Shown here: positions 8,931 to 17,619 of the stretch, one piece after another
Layout: each line of letters starts with the position of its first letter
How positions within the stretch are numbered: position 1 is the stretch's first letter
DNA from: Brenneria populi
GTDB taxonomy: Bacteria; Pseudomonadota; Gammaproteobacteria; Enterobacterales; Enterobacteriaceae
Length of the DNA stretch: 64,000 bases
Reading direction: 5' to 3'
NCBI RefSeq assembly: GCF_036016195.1
Contig: NZ_JAYWTM010000024.1
Coordinates: 97,564-161,563 of the forward strand
Translations under genes and position numbers: made by a program
The notes under the pieces: generated by a model
Seen by the model: the letters and a program-made list of their open reading frames with translations, nothing else
The model's database searches: none
What the model was told of the DNA's origin: nothing

Positions 8931-10052
8931 TTACAGGCTACGCAGATGTTGCAAAAGCAGCTGATTGACCTCGGCCGCTTTTTCCATTTGCGGCATATGG
9001 CCGGCGCCGTCGAGAATTTCGATCCGGGCGTTGGCCGGCGCCTGTGCGGCATGCCGAGCGGGAATAATCCGATCTTCCGCGCCCCAAATCAACAGCAACG
9101 GAGCGGCGGATGCGTCCAGCCGTCGGCCGGGCAGCGTCGACTGCCGGCCGTCGGCGAACAGGCTGCGGTGCAGCGCGTTCAGGGCCTCGGCGACGCCGTC
9201 GAGCCGTTTGTATTTCAGCAGATCGTCCAGCATCTGTCTGCTGACCAGGGACGGGTCGGCGAACAGCAGTTCGATGACCGGTTTCAGTTCGCGCCGCGAC
9301 TGGGCGTTGATAAATCCCTCGCCGTAGCGCGGATTGATCTCCTCGCCGAAGCCCGCGCTGCCGATCAGCGCCAGCGAGCGAGCGCGGGCAGGGTGCTGCA
9401 GCGCGCATTGCGCGGCAATCGCGCCGCCCAGCGAGTGGCCGACCAGATGGGCCGAGGGGATCGCCAGCGCGTCCATAAACGCGGCGACGAAGTCGGCCAG
9501 CGGCGCGAGTTGCGTACCCGGCAGGGTCGTCGCGGACTGGCCGTGTCCCGGCAGATCGAACGCCACCGTCCGGTAATCTTCGGCCAGCGCGTCCATATTG
9601 AATAGCCAGTTATCCAGATCGCCGCCGAAACCGTGGATAAACAGCACCGTCTGTTCGCTTTCTCCCCGGCTGGCGTAACGGATGCGCAGGCCGTTGACCT
9701 CGATGAACGCGGCGCTTTCCCGTTCGCTCTCGTCATCCTCGCCGCTATCGGCCGGCGGGATCCAGGCGGCGATCCAAGCGTCGATCGCCGCATCGTCGAC
9801 CTCCGGCGCGGCCAGCACCCCCAATAGCGCTTTTACCGGCAGTACATCGCCGGGCTGCGCCACCTTACGCCGCAGCACGCCGCTATCCGTGGCCTCGACC
9901 GCGCTGGCGATTTTATCGGTCTCCACATTGAGAATGGGCATGCCCGGCGTGATGCCGCTGCCTTCGTCGACCAGCCATTCGTTAACGGTGCCTTCGCGCA
10001 TCGACAACCCCCACTTGGGCATGACGAGCGGAATAATAGCGTGATCGTTCAT
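8931..10052 (-). CDS. acoC: acetoin dehydrogenase E2 subunit AcoC
   Basis: A 373-residue dihydrolipoamide acetyltransferase of the acetoin cleavage system. It moves the acetyl group from the E1 reaction on acetoin to CoA, releasing acetyl-CoA, while acetaldehyde is the other product. Residues 1-80 form a lipoyl domain with the lipoylation site ETDKIAS. The remainder is an alpha/beta-hydrolase fold with nucleophile elbow GHSLGGA and a C-terminal GAGHMPQ, as in other AcoC proteins rather than classical E2 enzymes. The start is the ATG at 10052; an upstream in-frame codon at 10097 would extend into acoB. One base separates it from the acoB stop, and a lipoate ligase gene follows. Confidence 0.92.
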   Translation of the reverse strand: MNDHAIIPLVMPKWGLSMREGTVNEWLVDEGSGITPGMPILNVETDKIASAVEATDSGVLRRKVAQPGDVLPVKALLGVLAAPEVDDAAIDAWIAAWIPPADSGEDDESERESAAFIEVNGLRIRYASRGESEQTVLFIHGFGGDLDNWLFNMDALAEDYRTVAFDLPGHGQSATTLPGTQLAPLADFVAAFMDALAIPSAHLVGHSLGGAIAAQCALQHPARARSLALIGSAGFGEEINPRYGEGFINAQSRRELKPVIELLFADPSLVSRQMLDDLLKYKRLDGVAEALNALHRSLFADGRQSTLPGRRLDASAAPLLLIWGAEDRIIPARHAAQAPANARIEILDGAGHMPQMEKAAEVNQLLLQHLRSL

Positions 10053-10053
10053 A

Positions 10054-11073
10054 TCAATGTCGTCCTTTATGGCTGAGGGTACGTTGTACGGCGTCAACGA
10101 TGCGCGCCGCGCTGGGGAGGTAGCGATCTTCCAGCGCCGGCGAGAAAGGCACCGGCGTATGGGGCGCGCACACCATTTCGGGCGGGGCTTTCAGCGCGCC
10201 GAACGCCTGCTGCGCCACCTGGGCGACGATATCGGCCGCGATATTGCAGCGCGGGTGCGCCTCGTCGACCACCACCAGCCGGCCGGTTTTTTCCACGGTC
10301 TCCAGAATCGTATCGAGGTCGAGCGGAGAGAGGGAGCGCAGGTCGACGATCTCGGCATCGATGCCCTGTTTGCTCAACTGCGCCGCCGCGTCCAGCGCCC
10401 GATGCGTCATCAGTCCGTAGGCGATGATGGAGACATCGCGGCCGTCGCGCAGAATGCTGGCTTCGCCGAAGGGAATGGCGTAGGGGGTTTCCGGCACCTC
10501 GCTTTCAAAACCGTATAAATTCTTATGTTCGCAAAAGATCACCGGGTCATTGTCGCGGATAGCCTGAATCAGCAGCCCCTTGGTGTCATAGGGATTGCTG
10601 GGGCAAACGACTTTCAGCCCCGGAATGTGGGTGAAGAGCGGCGTCAGCATTTGCGAGTGCTGCGCGGCGGCGCGGAAGCCCGCGCCGACCATGGCGCGGA
10701 TCACCACCGGCGTTTGCGCTTTGCCGCCGAACATATAGCGGAACTTGGCGGCCTGATTAAAGATTTGATCGAAACAGACGCCCATAAAATCAATGAACAT
10801 CAGTTCGGCGATGGGGCGCATGCCGCAGGCGGCGGCGCCTATCGCCGCGCCCACATAGGCGGATTCCGACAGCGGGGCGTCCAGCAGGCGTTCGCCGTGT
10901 TTGGCGTACAGTCCTTTGGTGACGCCGAGCACGCCGCCCCAGGCGTCTTTTTCGCCATCGGCGCCCATGCCGCCGATAATATCCTCGCCAAGCATAATGA
11001 CGCTGGGATCGCGGGCCATTTCCTGATCGATTGCCTCGTTAATGGCGAGTTTCATACTCAGTTTACGAGCCAT
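10054..11073 (-). CDS. acoB: acetoin dehydrogenase E1 beta subunit AcoB
   Basis: A 339-residue transketolase-like beta subunit of the thiamine-diphosphate-dependent acetoin:acceptor oxidoreductase. Segments typical of the family are GEDIIGGMGADGEKDAWGG, DAPLSESAYVGAAIGAA and MFIDFMG, and the C-terminal domain begins near IIAYGLMTHRALDAA. The length is normal. Ribosome site AGGAG is well placed. It is flanked by acoA upstream and acoC downstream, with very short gaps, so the subunits are made from one message. It acts with AcoA in the cytoplasm to cleave acetoin. Confidence 0.93.
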   Translation of the reverse strand: MARKLSMKLAINEAIDQEMARDPSVIMLGEDIIGGMGADGEKDAWGGVLGVTKGLYAKHGERLLDAPLSESAYVGAAIGAAACGMRPIAELMFIDFMGVCFDQIFNQAAKFRYMFGGKAQTPVVIRAMVGAGFRAAAQHSQMLTPLFTHIPGLKVVCPSNPYDTKGLLIQAIRDNDPVIFCEHKNLYGFESEVPETPYAIPFGEASILRDGRDVSIIAYGLMTHRALDAAAQLSKQGIDAEIVDLRSLSPLDLDTILETVEKTGRLVVVDEAHPRCNIAADIVAQVAQQAFGALKAPPEMVCAPHTPVPFSPALEDRYLPSAARIVDAVQRTLSHKGRH

Positions 11074-11103
11074 ATCCGTTCTCCTGTTGAGTGAAAGTCA
11101 TCT

Positions 11104-12153
11104 TCAGTAGCTGACGTAAACATCGGTCAGCAGGTCGCGATCGCCGGGATCCGGGGCGGATTTGGCCGCCTGCACCGCCTGTTCGATCAGCGCGGCCACT
11201 TCGCCATCGATGGCGCCGAGCTCCTCGGCCGTAATCGTTCCGCTCTGCCGCACATGGGCGATGAAATGTTTCAGGCAATCCTGATTTTTGCGAATCGACT
11301 CCAGCTCGTCCGGCGCCCGATAGGTTTGCGCATCGCCTTCGAAGTGGCCGAAGAAGCGCACCATCTTGCACTCCAGCAGCGAGGGGCCGCCGCCTTCGCG
11401 CGCGCGGCGGATAAGCTCGCCGGCGGTTTCATACACGGCGAAGAAGTCGGTGCCGTCGACGGTGACGCCGGGAATGCCGAAGCCGGCGGCGCGATCCACG
11501 TAGCTGTCCACCGCGGTGGCGTAGTGGCGTGAAGTGGCTTCGGCGTAGCCGTTGTTCTCAATAACGAAGATCGCCGGCAGGTTCCACACGGCGGCCAGAT
11601 TCAGGCTTTCGAGAAACATGCCCTGGTTGGCGGCGCCGTCGCCGACAAAGGAGATGCCGATCTCCCCTTTACCGCGAAATTTGGCCGCCAGCGCCGCGCC
11701 GCAAACCAGCGGCGCGCCGGCGCCCAAGATGCCGTTGGCGCCCATCATGCCTTTGCCGAGATCGGCAATGTGCATCGATCCGCCTTTGCCGTTACAGGCG
11801 CCGCCGGACTTGCCATAGATCTCTTTCATCATGGCGCCGACATCCACGCCTTTGGCGATGCAGTGGCCGTGGCCGCGGTGCGTGCTGGCGATGCGATCGC
11901 CGTCGCTCAGCTGGGACAAAATGCCCACCGCCGTGGCCTCCTCGCCGGCGTACAGATGGACGAAACCGGGGATATCGCCGCGTGAAAAATCGACGTGCAG
12001 GCGCTCTTCAAACTCGCGAATGGTGCGCATCAGGCGGTAGGCGCCCAGCAGCGCTTCGCGGGTCAGCGGCGGGGACGCCGAGCGAGGAGGGGTATCCGCG
12101 CCGTTTAGCGCCGGGTCGTTTATCGATGGATTGCTTATAGACGAATTGCTCAT
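11104..12153 (-). CDS. acoA: acetoin dehydrogenase E1 alpha subunit AcoA
   Basis: A 349-residue alpha subunit with the thiamine-diphosphate motif GDGAANQGMFLESLNLA and the cofactor-loop end ENNGYAEAT. GKGGSMHIAD is the usual E1-alpha histidine loop. The ATG at 12153 is preceded by GGAG seven bases away, so I prefer it to the upstream TTG at 12159. The first 30 residues are Ser/Asn/Pro rich and probably disordered. It is the second gene of the operon, 24 bases after acoX. With AcoB it decarboxylates nothing but cleaves the C-C bond of acetoin to give acetaldehyde and a hydroxyethyl-ThDP adduct. Confidence 0.93.
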   Translation of the reverse strand: MSNSSISNPSINDPALNGADTPPRSASPPLTREALLGAYRLMRTIREFEERLHVDFSRGDIPGFVHLYAGEEATAVGILSQLSDGDRIASTHRGHGHCIAKGVDVGAMMKEIYGKSGGACNGKGGSMHIADLGKGMMGANGILGAGAPLVCGAALAAKFRGKGEIGISFVGDGAANQGMFLESLNLAAVWNLPAIFVIENNGYAEATSRHYATAVDSYVDRAAGFGIPGVTVDGTDFFAVYETAGELIRRAREGGGPSLLECKMVRFFGHFEGDAQTYRAPDELESIRKNQDCLKHFIAHVRQSGTITAEELGAIDGEVAALIEQAVQAAKSAPDPGDRDLLTDVYVSY

Positions 12154-12177
12154 AGTCAATCTCCAAACAGTGGGGGG

Positions 12178-13257
12178 TTAAAGCGGGCTGCCTTTATCGC
12201 CGGCGGCGTCCCGCAATAGCGCGTTTGCGGCGGCGTAATGCAGACAGGCGTTGACGTCGATGGCGCGGAAAGCCTGTTCGCGCAGCGACACCCGGACCTT
12301 ATCCTGCGGGCCGAACAGCAGTTCGCGCTCGCCGTCAAGGGCGATAACGCCGCGCCGCAATAGCGGGGAATCCGCCGCGCCGCCGGCGATAGGCCGCCAG
12401 CGGGCGACGGGAATCGGGCGCAGCACGCCCGGCGCGACGGGCGCGTTAACCACCGTCCCGCCCGGCCCGAACGTCAGTTTGAGTCCGCCGGGCTCATCGC
12501 GCGCCACCGGCATCAGCAGGCCGCCGATGGCGGAGAGTCCGACGGCGTGCGGTTCGGCGAAACTGAGGTAGAGCTGCGACAGCCGGTCGGTATGCCAGAT
12601 CGAACGGCTTCCCACCAGGCGTTCCGCCAGAATGGCGGCATCGACGATGGCGATATCGCGGCGCGCGTCCGGCCGGTTGGCGTTGATGGAGACATCCAGC
12701 CATTTATTCCAGCGCAAGGCCCGCGCCGGCGGCACCTTGCCGCTGACGTACAGGCCGATCGCCAGGCCGACGATCGTCGATTCGCGCGGTTCGGGCCAGG
12801 CGTTATTGGTGCCGGTGGAGATCCCGGCGATGGGTACCGCGCCGCACTCCCTGGCTACCGCCCGGTGGGTGCCGTCGCCGCCGAGCACCAGGATGGCGCT
12901 GGCCGCGGAGGCGCGCATCAGGCGCGCGGCCTGGAAGGTGTCGTTCACCGTGGACCTGGGCTCCATCGCCAGCCAGCTAAGCCGGGGCAGCGGGAAGTCG
13001 CAGCGCCGGCTCAGCATGCGGGTCATCGTCGCCTGCAGCCCCTCCCGGTCTGGCATCATGCGCGCCTCGCGGATCCCGCAGGCGCCCAGCGCCGCCAGCA
13101 GGCGAAATAGCAGATTGGCGCGATCGGATAGCGTCAGGCTGCCGGCATGGCCGACCACGCGCCGGACATCGCGGGCGGAGGCCGGGTTGGCGATAATGCC
13201 GACCCAGCCCGCCGATGGGGAGGCGTCAGCCGTAGGCGCATTGGCGTAATCAGACAT
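12178..13257 (-). CDS. acoX: acetoin catabolism protein AcoX
   Basis: A 359-residue protein of the NAD-kinase-like fold, recognised by the diphosphate loop LVLGGDGTHRAVA and the following GISTGTNNAWPE. AcoX is found at the head of many aco operons, but its reaction is not established; NAD or nucleotide phosphorylation has been suggested only from fold. It is the first gene of the operon. The start at 13257 follows AGAGG. A sigma-54 promoter at 13294-13308 would give a leader of about 25 bases. Confidence 0.88.
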   Translation of the reverse strand: MSDYANAPTADASPSAGWVGIIANPASARDVRRVVGHAGSLTLSDRANLLFRLLAALGACGIREARMMPDREGLQATMTRMLSRRCDFPLPRLSWLAMEPRSTVNDTFQAARLMRASAASAILVLGGDGTHRAVARECGAVPIAGISTGTNNAWPEPRESTIVGLAIGLYVSGKVPPARALRWNKWLDVSINANRPDARRDIAIVDAAILAERLVGSRSIWHTDRLSQLYLSFAEPHAVGLSAIGGLLMPVARDEPGGLKLTFGPGGTVVNAPVAPGVLRPIPVARWRPIAGGAADSPLLRRGVIALDGERELLFGPQDKVRVSLREQAFRAIDVNACLHYAAANALLRDAAGDKGSPL

Positions 13258-13293
13258 GGGGAAAACCTCTTGTCATCAATTACCATGGCTATG

Positions 13294-13308
13294 GCAAATA
13301 GTGGGCCA
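13294..13308 (-). promoter_or_regulatory. sigma-54 promoter of acoXABC
   Basis: Read on the minus strand the site is TGGCCCA-CTAT-TTGC, with the invariant GG and GC spaced by 10 bases. The expected start point is near 13282. The divergent regulator acoR is an AAA+ activator that needs sigma-54. Confidence 0.8.
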
Positions 13309-13380
13309 ACTTTAATTAATTAATAAAATCAATGCATTATTTGATTTTCGCCATCGGGGAAAGGTTAGCGGGCGCGGGAA

Positions 13381-13394
13381 TGATACAGGTGTCA
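13381..13394. promoter_or_regulatory. putative AcoR enhancer site
   Basis: TGATAC-AG-GTGTCA, an inverted repeat with one mismatch. It matches the palindrome at 5988-6001 in 10 of 14 positions on the opposite strand. It lies about 80 bases upstream of the -24 element of the acoX promoter. Confidence 0.55.
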
Positions 13395-13414
13395 CCCGTC
13401 CGGCTGAGACAGTA

Positions 13415-15403
13415 TTAGCCGCGGGAGGACGCCGACTGATTGGGCGAACGGATGCCTAAACGCTGCATACGGCGGTAAAGCGTCATGCGGCTGATCCCCA
13501 GTTGACGCGCCACCGCGCTGTGGTTCCACCGGGCGGCCCGCAGGTATTGCATCAGCAGCATGCCTTCGGGAGAGACGGGCGTTTTTTCCGCGTCAGCGGT
13601 TTCGCCGGTTTCATCGGCCATCATCGCCGGCGGCGCGGCGCGGGCGGGCAGGCAAATCTCTTCCGGCAGATCGTCCGGATTGATGCAGCCGCTGTCGCAG
13701 ACGGCGCAGGCGTACTCCAGCACGTTGCGCAGTTCGCGCAGATTGCCCGGCCAGCGGTGCTGATGCAGGCGCTCTCTGGCCTGGGCGGAGATCACGCAGC
13801 GCCCGTCCGACAAAATGGTGTCGATCAGCCAGTCCGCGTCGCGGCGCTCGCGCAGCGGCGGCAGGGTAATGCGCGCCCCGTGCAGGCGGTAATAGAGATC
13901 TTCGCGAAAGCGCCCCTCGGCAATCAGCCGCTCCAGCGCCTGGTGCGAGGCGGAAATCACTCGGATATCGACCGGAACCGGACGCGTCGCCCCGACGGGC
14001 AGCACCTCGCGTTCCGCCAGCACCCGTAGCAGGCGCGTTTGCATTTCCAGCGGCATATCGCCGATTTCATCCAGAAACAGGGTACCGCCGTCGGCTTCCT
14101 GAATCAGACCGCGTCTGGGCCTGTGGCCGGCGCCGGAGAAGCTGCCCGGCATGGCGCCGAACAGTTCGCTTTCAATCAGCGATGCGGGAATGGCGGCGCA
14201 GTTAACGGCGATAAAAGGGCGCTGGCGGCGGCGGCTGGACTGGTGCAGCGCTTTGGCCAAATACTCTTTGCCGCAGCCGGTTTCGCCGTGGATGAACAGA
14301 TTAACCGCGGTATCGACCAGCTTCATCGCGCGCTGCAACTGCACCTGTAGCGCCGGATCGCCGCCGCTGAGCGCGCTTAACGGCGCGGGAAGCGCCGTCG
14401 CGGCGGACGGCGTCGCCGCACGTCCGTGACGGCGGCCGGCGGGCTGCTGCGCGGTGAGGAACAGCGGGCGACGGCCGTTGGCCAGACGGATGGTGCGCTG
14501 TTGCGCGCCGCGGGTATTGATATAGTGCGGCAGCCGGTCGAAATCGAGGTCGAAAATTTGCTCGAAAGTCCGGCCCAGCGCCGGGCTAGCGCCGTCTGGC
14601 GGCGGAGGCGGCAGTTGCAGCTCATCCAGCAGTAGGCGCTGGGCATGATGATTGTGGCCCACGACCTTTCCGTCGTCGTCAAAGGCGATCAAATAGTCCG
14701 GGCTGATATTGACGAACGGATAGCCGGCGCTGAGCTTCAGTATCCAGTCTCCGCGGTGCAGGTGTTCAAAATAGGCGTTTTCAATCTGGCCGGCGTAGAT
14801 GCCGGCGATTTGCATCGCCAACTGTTGGCTGGATTTAGGCTGAGGCGAACTGAGCGCCGAAATATCCAGCACGGCGTGCAGCGGCCCTTTTGGGTCGAAC
14901 AGCGGTACGGCGGTGCACGTCAACGGAATGTGGGTGGCGTCGAAATGGTCATCCTGATGAACGGTGAGCGCCTCTCCCGTGGCTAAAACCGTTCCCACGG
15001 CGCAGGTGCCGGCATAGGTTTCCGACCATTCGGCGCCGAGAAACAGCCCCGCGCGCTGCAGGCTGATTTCGGCGTTGGCGTCGCCGAGATAGTCAACGGT
15101 AATGCCCTTGGCGTTATTTAACAGCACGACGTAGCCGGCCGGCGCGATTTGGTGAAACAGCCGCTCTATGCCGTGGTGGGCGATGCGCCGGAACTCCTCG
15201 AGGTTCTCCTGGTGCGCGCGCAGTTCGCCGGTCGTGAGGATACGCGCATCCTGCATGCGGCAGGGGTCCAGGCCATAGTCGTCGACGCAGCGCCGCCATG
15301 ACTCGCGGATCCTTTGATCGTAGCGCCGCGTAGCGCTGGCGGAGACCTTGCCGCTAGTGGTTTCGACCACCGTATCGATATGTTTGCGCTGATGCTGGTT
15401 CAC
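13415..15403 (-). CDS. acoR: sigma-54-dependent acetoin regulator AcoR
   Basis: A 662-residue activator. The first 320 residues form sensory GAF- and PAS-like domains (for example YLGDANAEISLQRAGLFLGAEWSE without any gap is typical AcoR layout, seen as YLGDANAEIS and GAEWSETYAGTCAVGT). The AAA+ domain follows, with Walker A GETGCGKE near residue 375 and Walker B GGTLFLDEIGDMP. A Fis-type helix-turn-helix ends the protein (SAVARQLGISRMTLYRRMQ). The sigma-54 contact loop reads GSFSGA near residue 417 instead of the canonical GAFTGA. It is transcribed in the same direction as acoXABC, ends 157 bases upstream of acoX, and probably activates the promoters at 13294 and 6095 in response to acetoin. 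Confidence 0.9.
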   Translation of the reverse strand: MNQHQRKHIDTVVETTSGKVSASATRRYDQRIRESWRRCVDDYGLDPCRMQDARILTTGELRAHQENLEEFRRIAHHGIERLFHQIAPAGYVVLLNNAKGITVDYLGDANAEISLQRAGLFLGAEWSETYAGTCAVGTVLATGEALTVHQDDHFDATHIPLTCTAVPLFDPKGPLHAVLDISALSSPQPKSSQQLAMQIAGIYAGQIENAYFEHLHRGDWILKLSAGYPFVNISPDYLIAFDDDGKVVGHNHHAQRLLLDELQLPPPPPDGASPALGRTFEQIFDLDFDRLPHYINTRGAQQRTIRLANGRRPLFLTAQQPAGRRHGRAATPSAATALPAPLSALSGGDPALQVQLQRAMKLVDTAVNLFIHGETGCGKEYLAKALHQSSRRRQRPFIAVNCAAIPASLIESELFGAMPGSFSGAGHRPRRGLIQEADGGTLFLDEIGDMPLEMQTRLLRVLAEREVLPVGATRPVPVDIRVISASHQALERLIAEGRFREDLYYRLHGARITLPPLRERRDADWLIDTILSDGRCVISAQARERLHQHRWPGNLRELRNVLEYACAVCDSGCINPDDLPEEICLPARAAPPAMMADETGETADAEKTPVSPEGMLLMQYLRAARWNHSAVARQLGISRMTLYRRMQRLGIRSPNQSASSRG

Positions 15404-15869
15404 CGTCCTGTACTCCTGAATTTACCGCTTCGCCCGCCGTATGCGCTAATAACGGCGGCCGCGGCGATCGTTATCGTACAGACTGTTAACAAAAAATTAA
15501 CACTAAGCCTATTTCATCTGCGCCATTTTTTCTGTGATCGAATGCAAAGGGTGGAACAGCGGGCGGGAAACGACGTGATGCAGCTCAGACTAATGTGCCT
15601 GAACCGGGGGGGCGGACGCTCGGGAAGCAGAATATTCTCTGGTAAAACGGCGTGACGCCGTATGATTTTCTCTATTGACGTCGGCGCGTCTTCATTAGGC
15701 GCGGATGGGATGCGGCGTCATTCGCCCGAGCGCTTTACCTGCGCGACCCCGCGCCGAGATATGGCGCGGCGGCGAGTGAACCGCTCCATGTCGGGCGCAG
15801 GCGACGACCGTCGCCGAACTCGACGATGGCGGATATGCGCAAAATCCTTGCGGTGCTGACAGAAATTAT
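15404..15869. other. intergenic region between acoR and the M81 hydrolase gene
   Basis: No convincing gene is present. It contains the acoR promoter region (AT-rich around 15480-15530), and a short inverted repeat ACGGCG-TGA-CGCCGT at 15647-15661. A 65-codon open frame from 15662 begins with a plausible-looking peptide but soon becomes arginine-rich and has no recognisable domain. Confidence 0.55.
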
Positions 15870-17384
15870 TTATCCGGGTTGATGGGATTTTCCCGTGTTA
15901 AAGGGGAGGCCCATCGGCATTAACCGCAAACCGTCGGGCAGATGCCGCCAGGGCAACGTCGTCAGATCCACGGGCATAAAACCCGGCGCGGCGGCGACGA
16001 TAATTTGCGCCGCAATAGTGGAAAAATCGGCCCGGAAATGCACCGCGCTTTTGACCACCAGAATATCCTGCTCGGTGGTTTCGATACCGGCGAAACGAAA
16101 CATCGCCTGATCGGCCAATTGCGCCTTGTGGCTGGCGACCACCACACGGACGTTATCGATCTTTAAGCAGGCGCTGGGGCCGAGATCCATATCGAAGCCG
16201 CCGAAATAGGGGCCGGTGGCCTTGAAACGGCCGGACATAATGCGTTCAATAAAGAAATCCGCGGTAAAGGGTTCGTCGTCTTTCAGGCCAGAGTGTCCCC
16301 CCAGCGTCAGGGTGACGCTATGGCCGGCGCCGGCAGCCTCGATATCCTTCATCGCCGCCGGGTCCACCATCAGACCGATGGCGGCGTGGTTCGCTTTGTT
16401 CCGCACCAGCGCCCGCAGCATTCCCGTGGTATCGGAATTGCTTCCCGCCCCGGGGTTGTCCTGGGCATCGGCGATCACTATCGGACGCGCCCCTTGCGCC
16501 GCCTGACTCATGGCATAGCGCACCGCCTCATCCGGCGTGTAGGTTTTATCTGTGAAGCGGGATTCGGCTGCGCACACCGCCTGAAACAGCGTATCGGCCA
16601 GCCGTTCCGCCTGCGCCCGATCCGGGGCATAGGCCCAGATCGCCGGCGTACATTCGGCAAAATCCGCCGCCGGAAAGCCCATGGCGAAGGAGAGATGCGT
16701 CTGCGCCGTTTCCAGCGCCGCCAACTGCTGATACAGCTCGCGGGCAGGCGCAATATCGGTACATTGCCAACTAATGGGAATCAGAAACGGGATACGGCGT
16801 ACGGCTTTGGCCGGCTTGCCGCCCGTCGCCAGATGACGCATCAGCAGATCCCAGGCGCGCACGCCGGTGTCGGCCATATCCACATGAGGATAGGTGCGGA
16901 AGGCCGCCAGATAATCAGCGTTATCCAGCATGGCCTGAGTGACGTTGGCATGCAGGTCCAGGCTGGCCACCACGGGAACGTCCGGCCCCACCAGCGCCCG
17001 CACCCGTCGCAGCAGCTCGCCCTCGCCGTCATCGAGGTGTTCGGCCACCATCGCGCCGTGCAGATCCAGATAAACGGCGTCGACGGGCAGCGCCGAACGG
17101 ATACCGGCAAGAATCAGATCGGATATCCCTTCAAAAGCGTCGCGGGTGACCGGACCGGAAGGGCTGGCCGCCGCCCATACCGTCGGGATCGCTTCATCGC
17201 CGTGCGCCAGCGCCTGGGCGACAAAGCCGGCGGCGGGAATATTCTTGCCGCGTATAGCCGGCCATACCGCATCGCCTTGCGTCAACCCCGGCCAGCCGCC
17301 GCCCTGCTCGAACATCCGCCAGTCGGCGGGGCTGGGGGCAAAGGTGTTGGTTTCATGCTCAAAACCGCCATATACGATACGCAA
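15870..17384 (-). CDS. M81 family metallohydrolase, MlrC-like
   Basis: A 504-residue member of the M81/MlrC (microcystinase C) family of zinc hydrolases. Recognisable segments are GGFEHETNTFAPSP at the N-terminus, YLDLHGAMVAEH, SLDLHANVT, ADAQDNPGAGSNSDTTGML and a C-terminal MlrC domain. Bacterial homologues are widespread, mostly uncharacterised, and often sit next to peptide-type ABC transporters, where they are thought to hydrolyse amide bonds. The TTG start at 17384 is chosen because GAGGAG lies just upstream and the family N-terminus begins there; earlier in-frame codons give an arginine-rich tail. It is divergent from the transporter operon at 17620 and may share its nitrogen control region. 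Confidence 0.85.
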   Translation of the reverse strand: MRIVYGGFEHETNTFAPSPADWRMFEQGGGWPGLTQGDAVWPAIRGKNIPAAGFVAQALAHGDEAIPTVWAAASPSGPVTRDAFEGISDLILAGIRSALPVDAVYLDLHGAMVAEHLDDGEGELLRRVRALVGPDVPVVASLDLHANVTQAMLDNADYLAAFRTYPHVDMADTGVRAWDLLMRHLATGGKPAKAVRRIPFLIPISWQCTDIAPARELYQQLAALETAQTHLSFAMGFPAADFAECTPAIWAYAPDRAQAERLADTLFQAVCAAESRFTDKTYTPDEAVRYAMSQAAQGARPIVIADAQDNPGAGSNSDTTGMLRALVRNKANHAAIGLMVDPAAMKDIEAAGAGHSVTLTLGGHSGLKDDEPFTADFFIERIMSGRFKATGPYFGGFDMDLGPSACLKIDNVRVVVASHKAQLADQAMFRFAGIETTEQDILVVKSAVHFRADFSTIAAQIIVAAAPGFMPVDLTTLPWRHLPDGLRLMPMGLPFNTGKSHQPG

Positions 17385-17436
17385 TGTCTTCTCCTCGCAG
17401 TATTGGATTGATACCCGCCCGATGTGGCGGCGCGGT

Positions 17437-17496
17437 TGCACCGCGCCGGTGCGCAATAGCGAAATCAGGTGAGCAAAATTGCACCGGTAGCGCGCA
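17437..17496. promoter_or_regulatory. putative tandem NtrC sites
   Basis: 17437-17453 reads TGCACC-N5-GGTGCG, close to the NtrC consensus TGCACY-N5-GGTGCA. A weaker copy lies at 17480-17496 (TGCACCGGTAGCGCGCA). Their centres fall about 107 and 64 bases before the start point predicted from the sigma-54 promoter at 17526. Confidence 0.6.
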
Positions 17497-17525
17497 AATT
17501 ATCGGCAGGAATCAGGTTTGAAAGC

Positions 17526-17541
17526 TGGAACGATAATTGCT
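17526..17541 (+). promoter_or_regulatory. sigma-54 promoter of peptide-transporter operon
   Basis: TGGAACG-ATAA-TTGCT differs from the -24/-12 consensus at one defined position and has correct spacing. The start point would be near 17552, just before the GntR operator. Confidence 0.75.
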
Positions 17542-17557
17542 TTTGTCTATATCGTCG

Positions 17558-17569
17558 ATTGTCGACAAT
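17558..17569. promoter_or_regulatory. GntR-type operator, copy 1
   Basis: ATTGTCGACAAT is a perfect 12-base palindrome. The same 12 bases recur at 25114-25125 beside the gntR gene. Here it would cover about +6 to +18 of the transporter message and could block transcription. Confidence 0.72.
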
Positions 17570-17619
17570 GTCCTGTCAGAGGATAACGCCATTTCCATCA
17601 ATTGATCCAGGAGCTTTAC

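Noticed and set aside
15528..15545. CRP-like half site upstream of acoR
   Set aside because: TGTGATCGAATGCA has only one good half; the second half does not match TCACA.
15662..15859. Short frame beginning MIFSIDVGASSLGAD, reminiscent of a sugar-kinase or ROK N-terminus
   Set aside because: After the first 15 residues it becomes arginine-rich with no further family features, and no continuing frame was found. The resemblance is too short.
16293..17411. A 372-codon plus-strand frame opposite the M81 hydrolase gene
   Set aside because: Composition and lack of motifs mark it as a shadow frame. The minus-strand protein matches a known family end to end.
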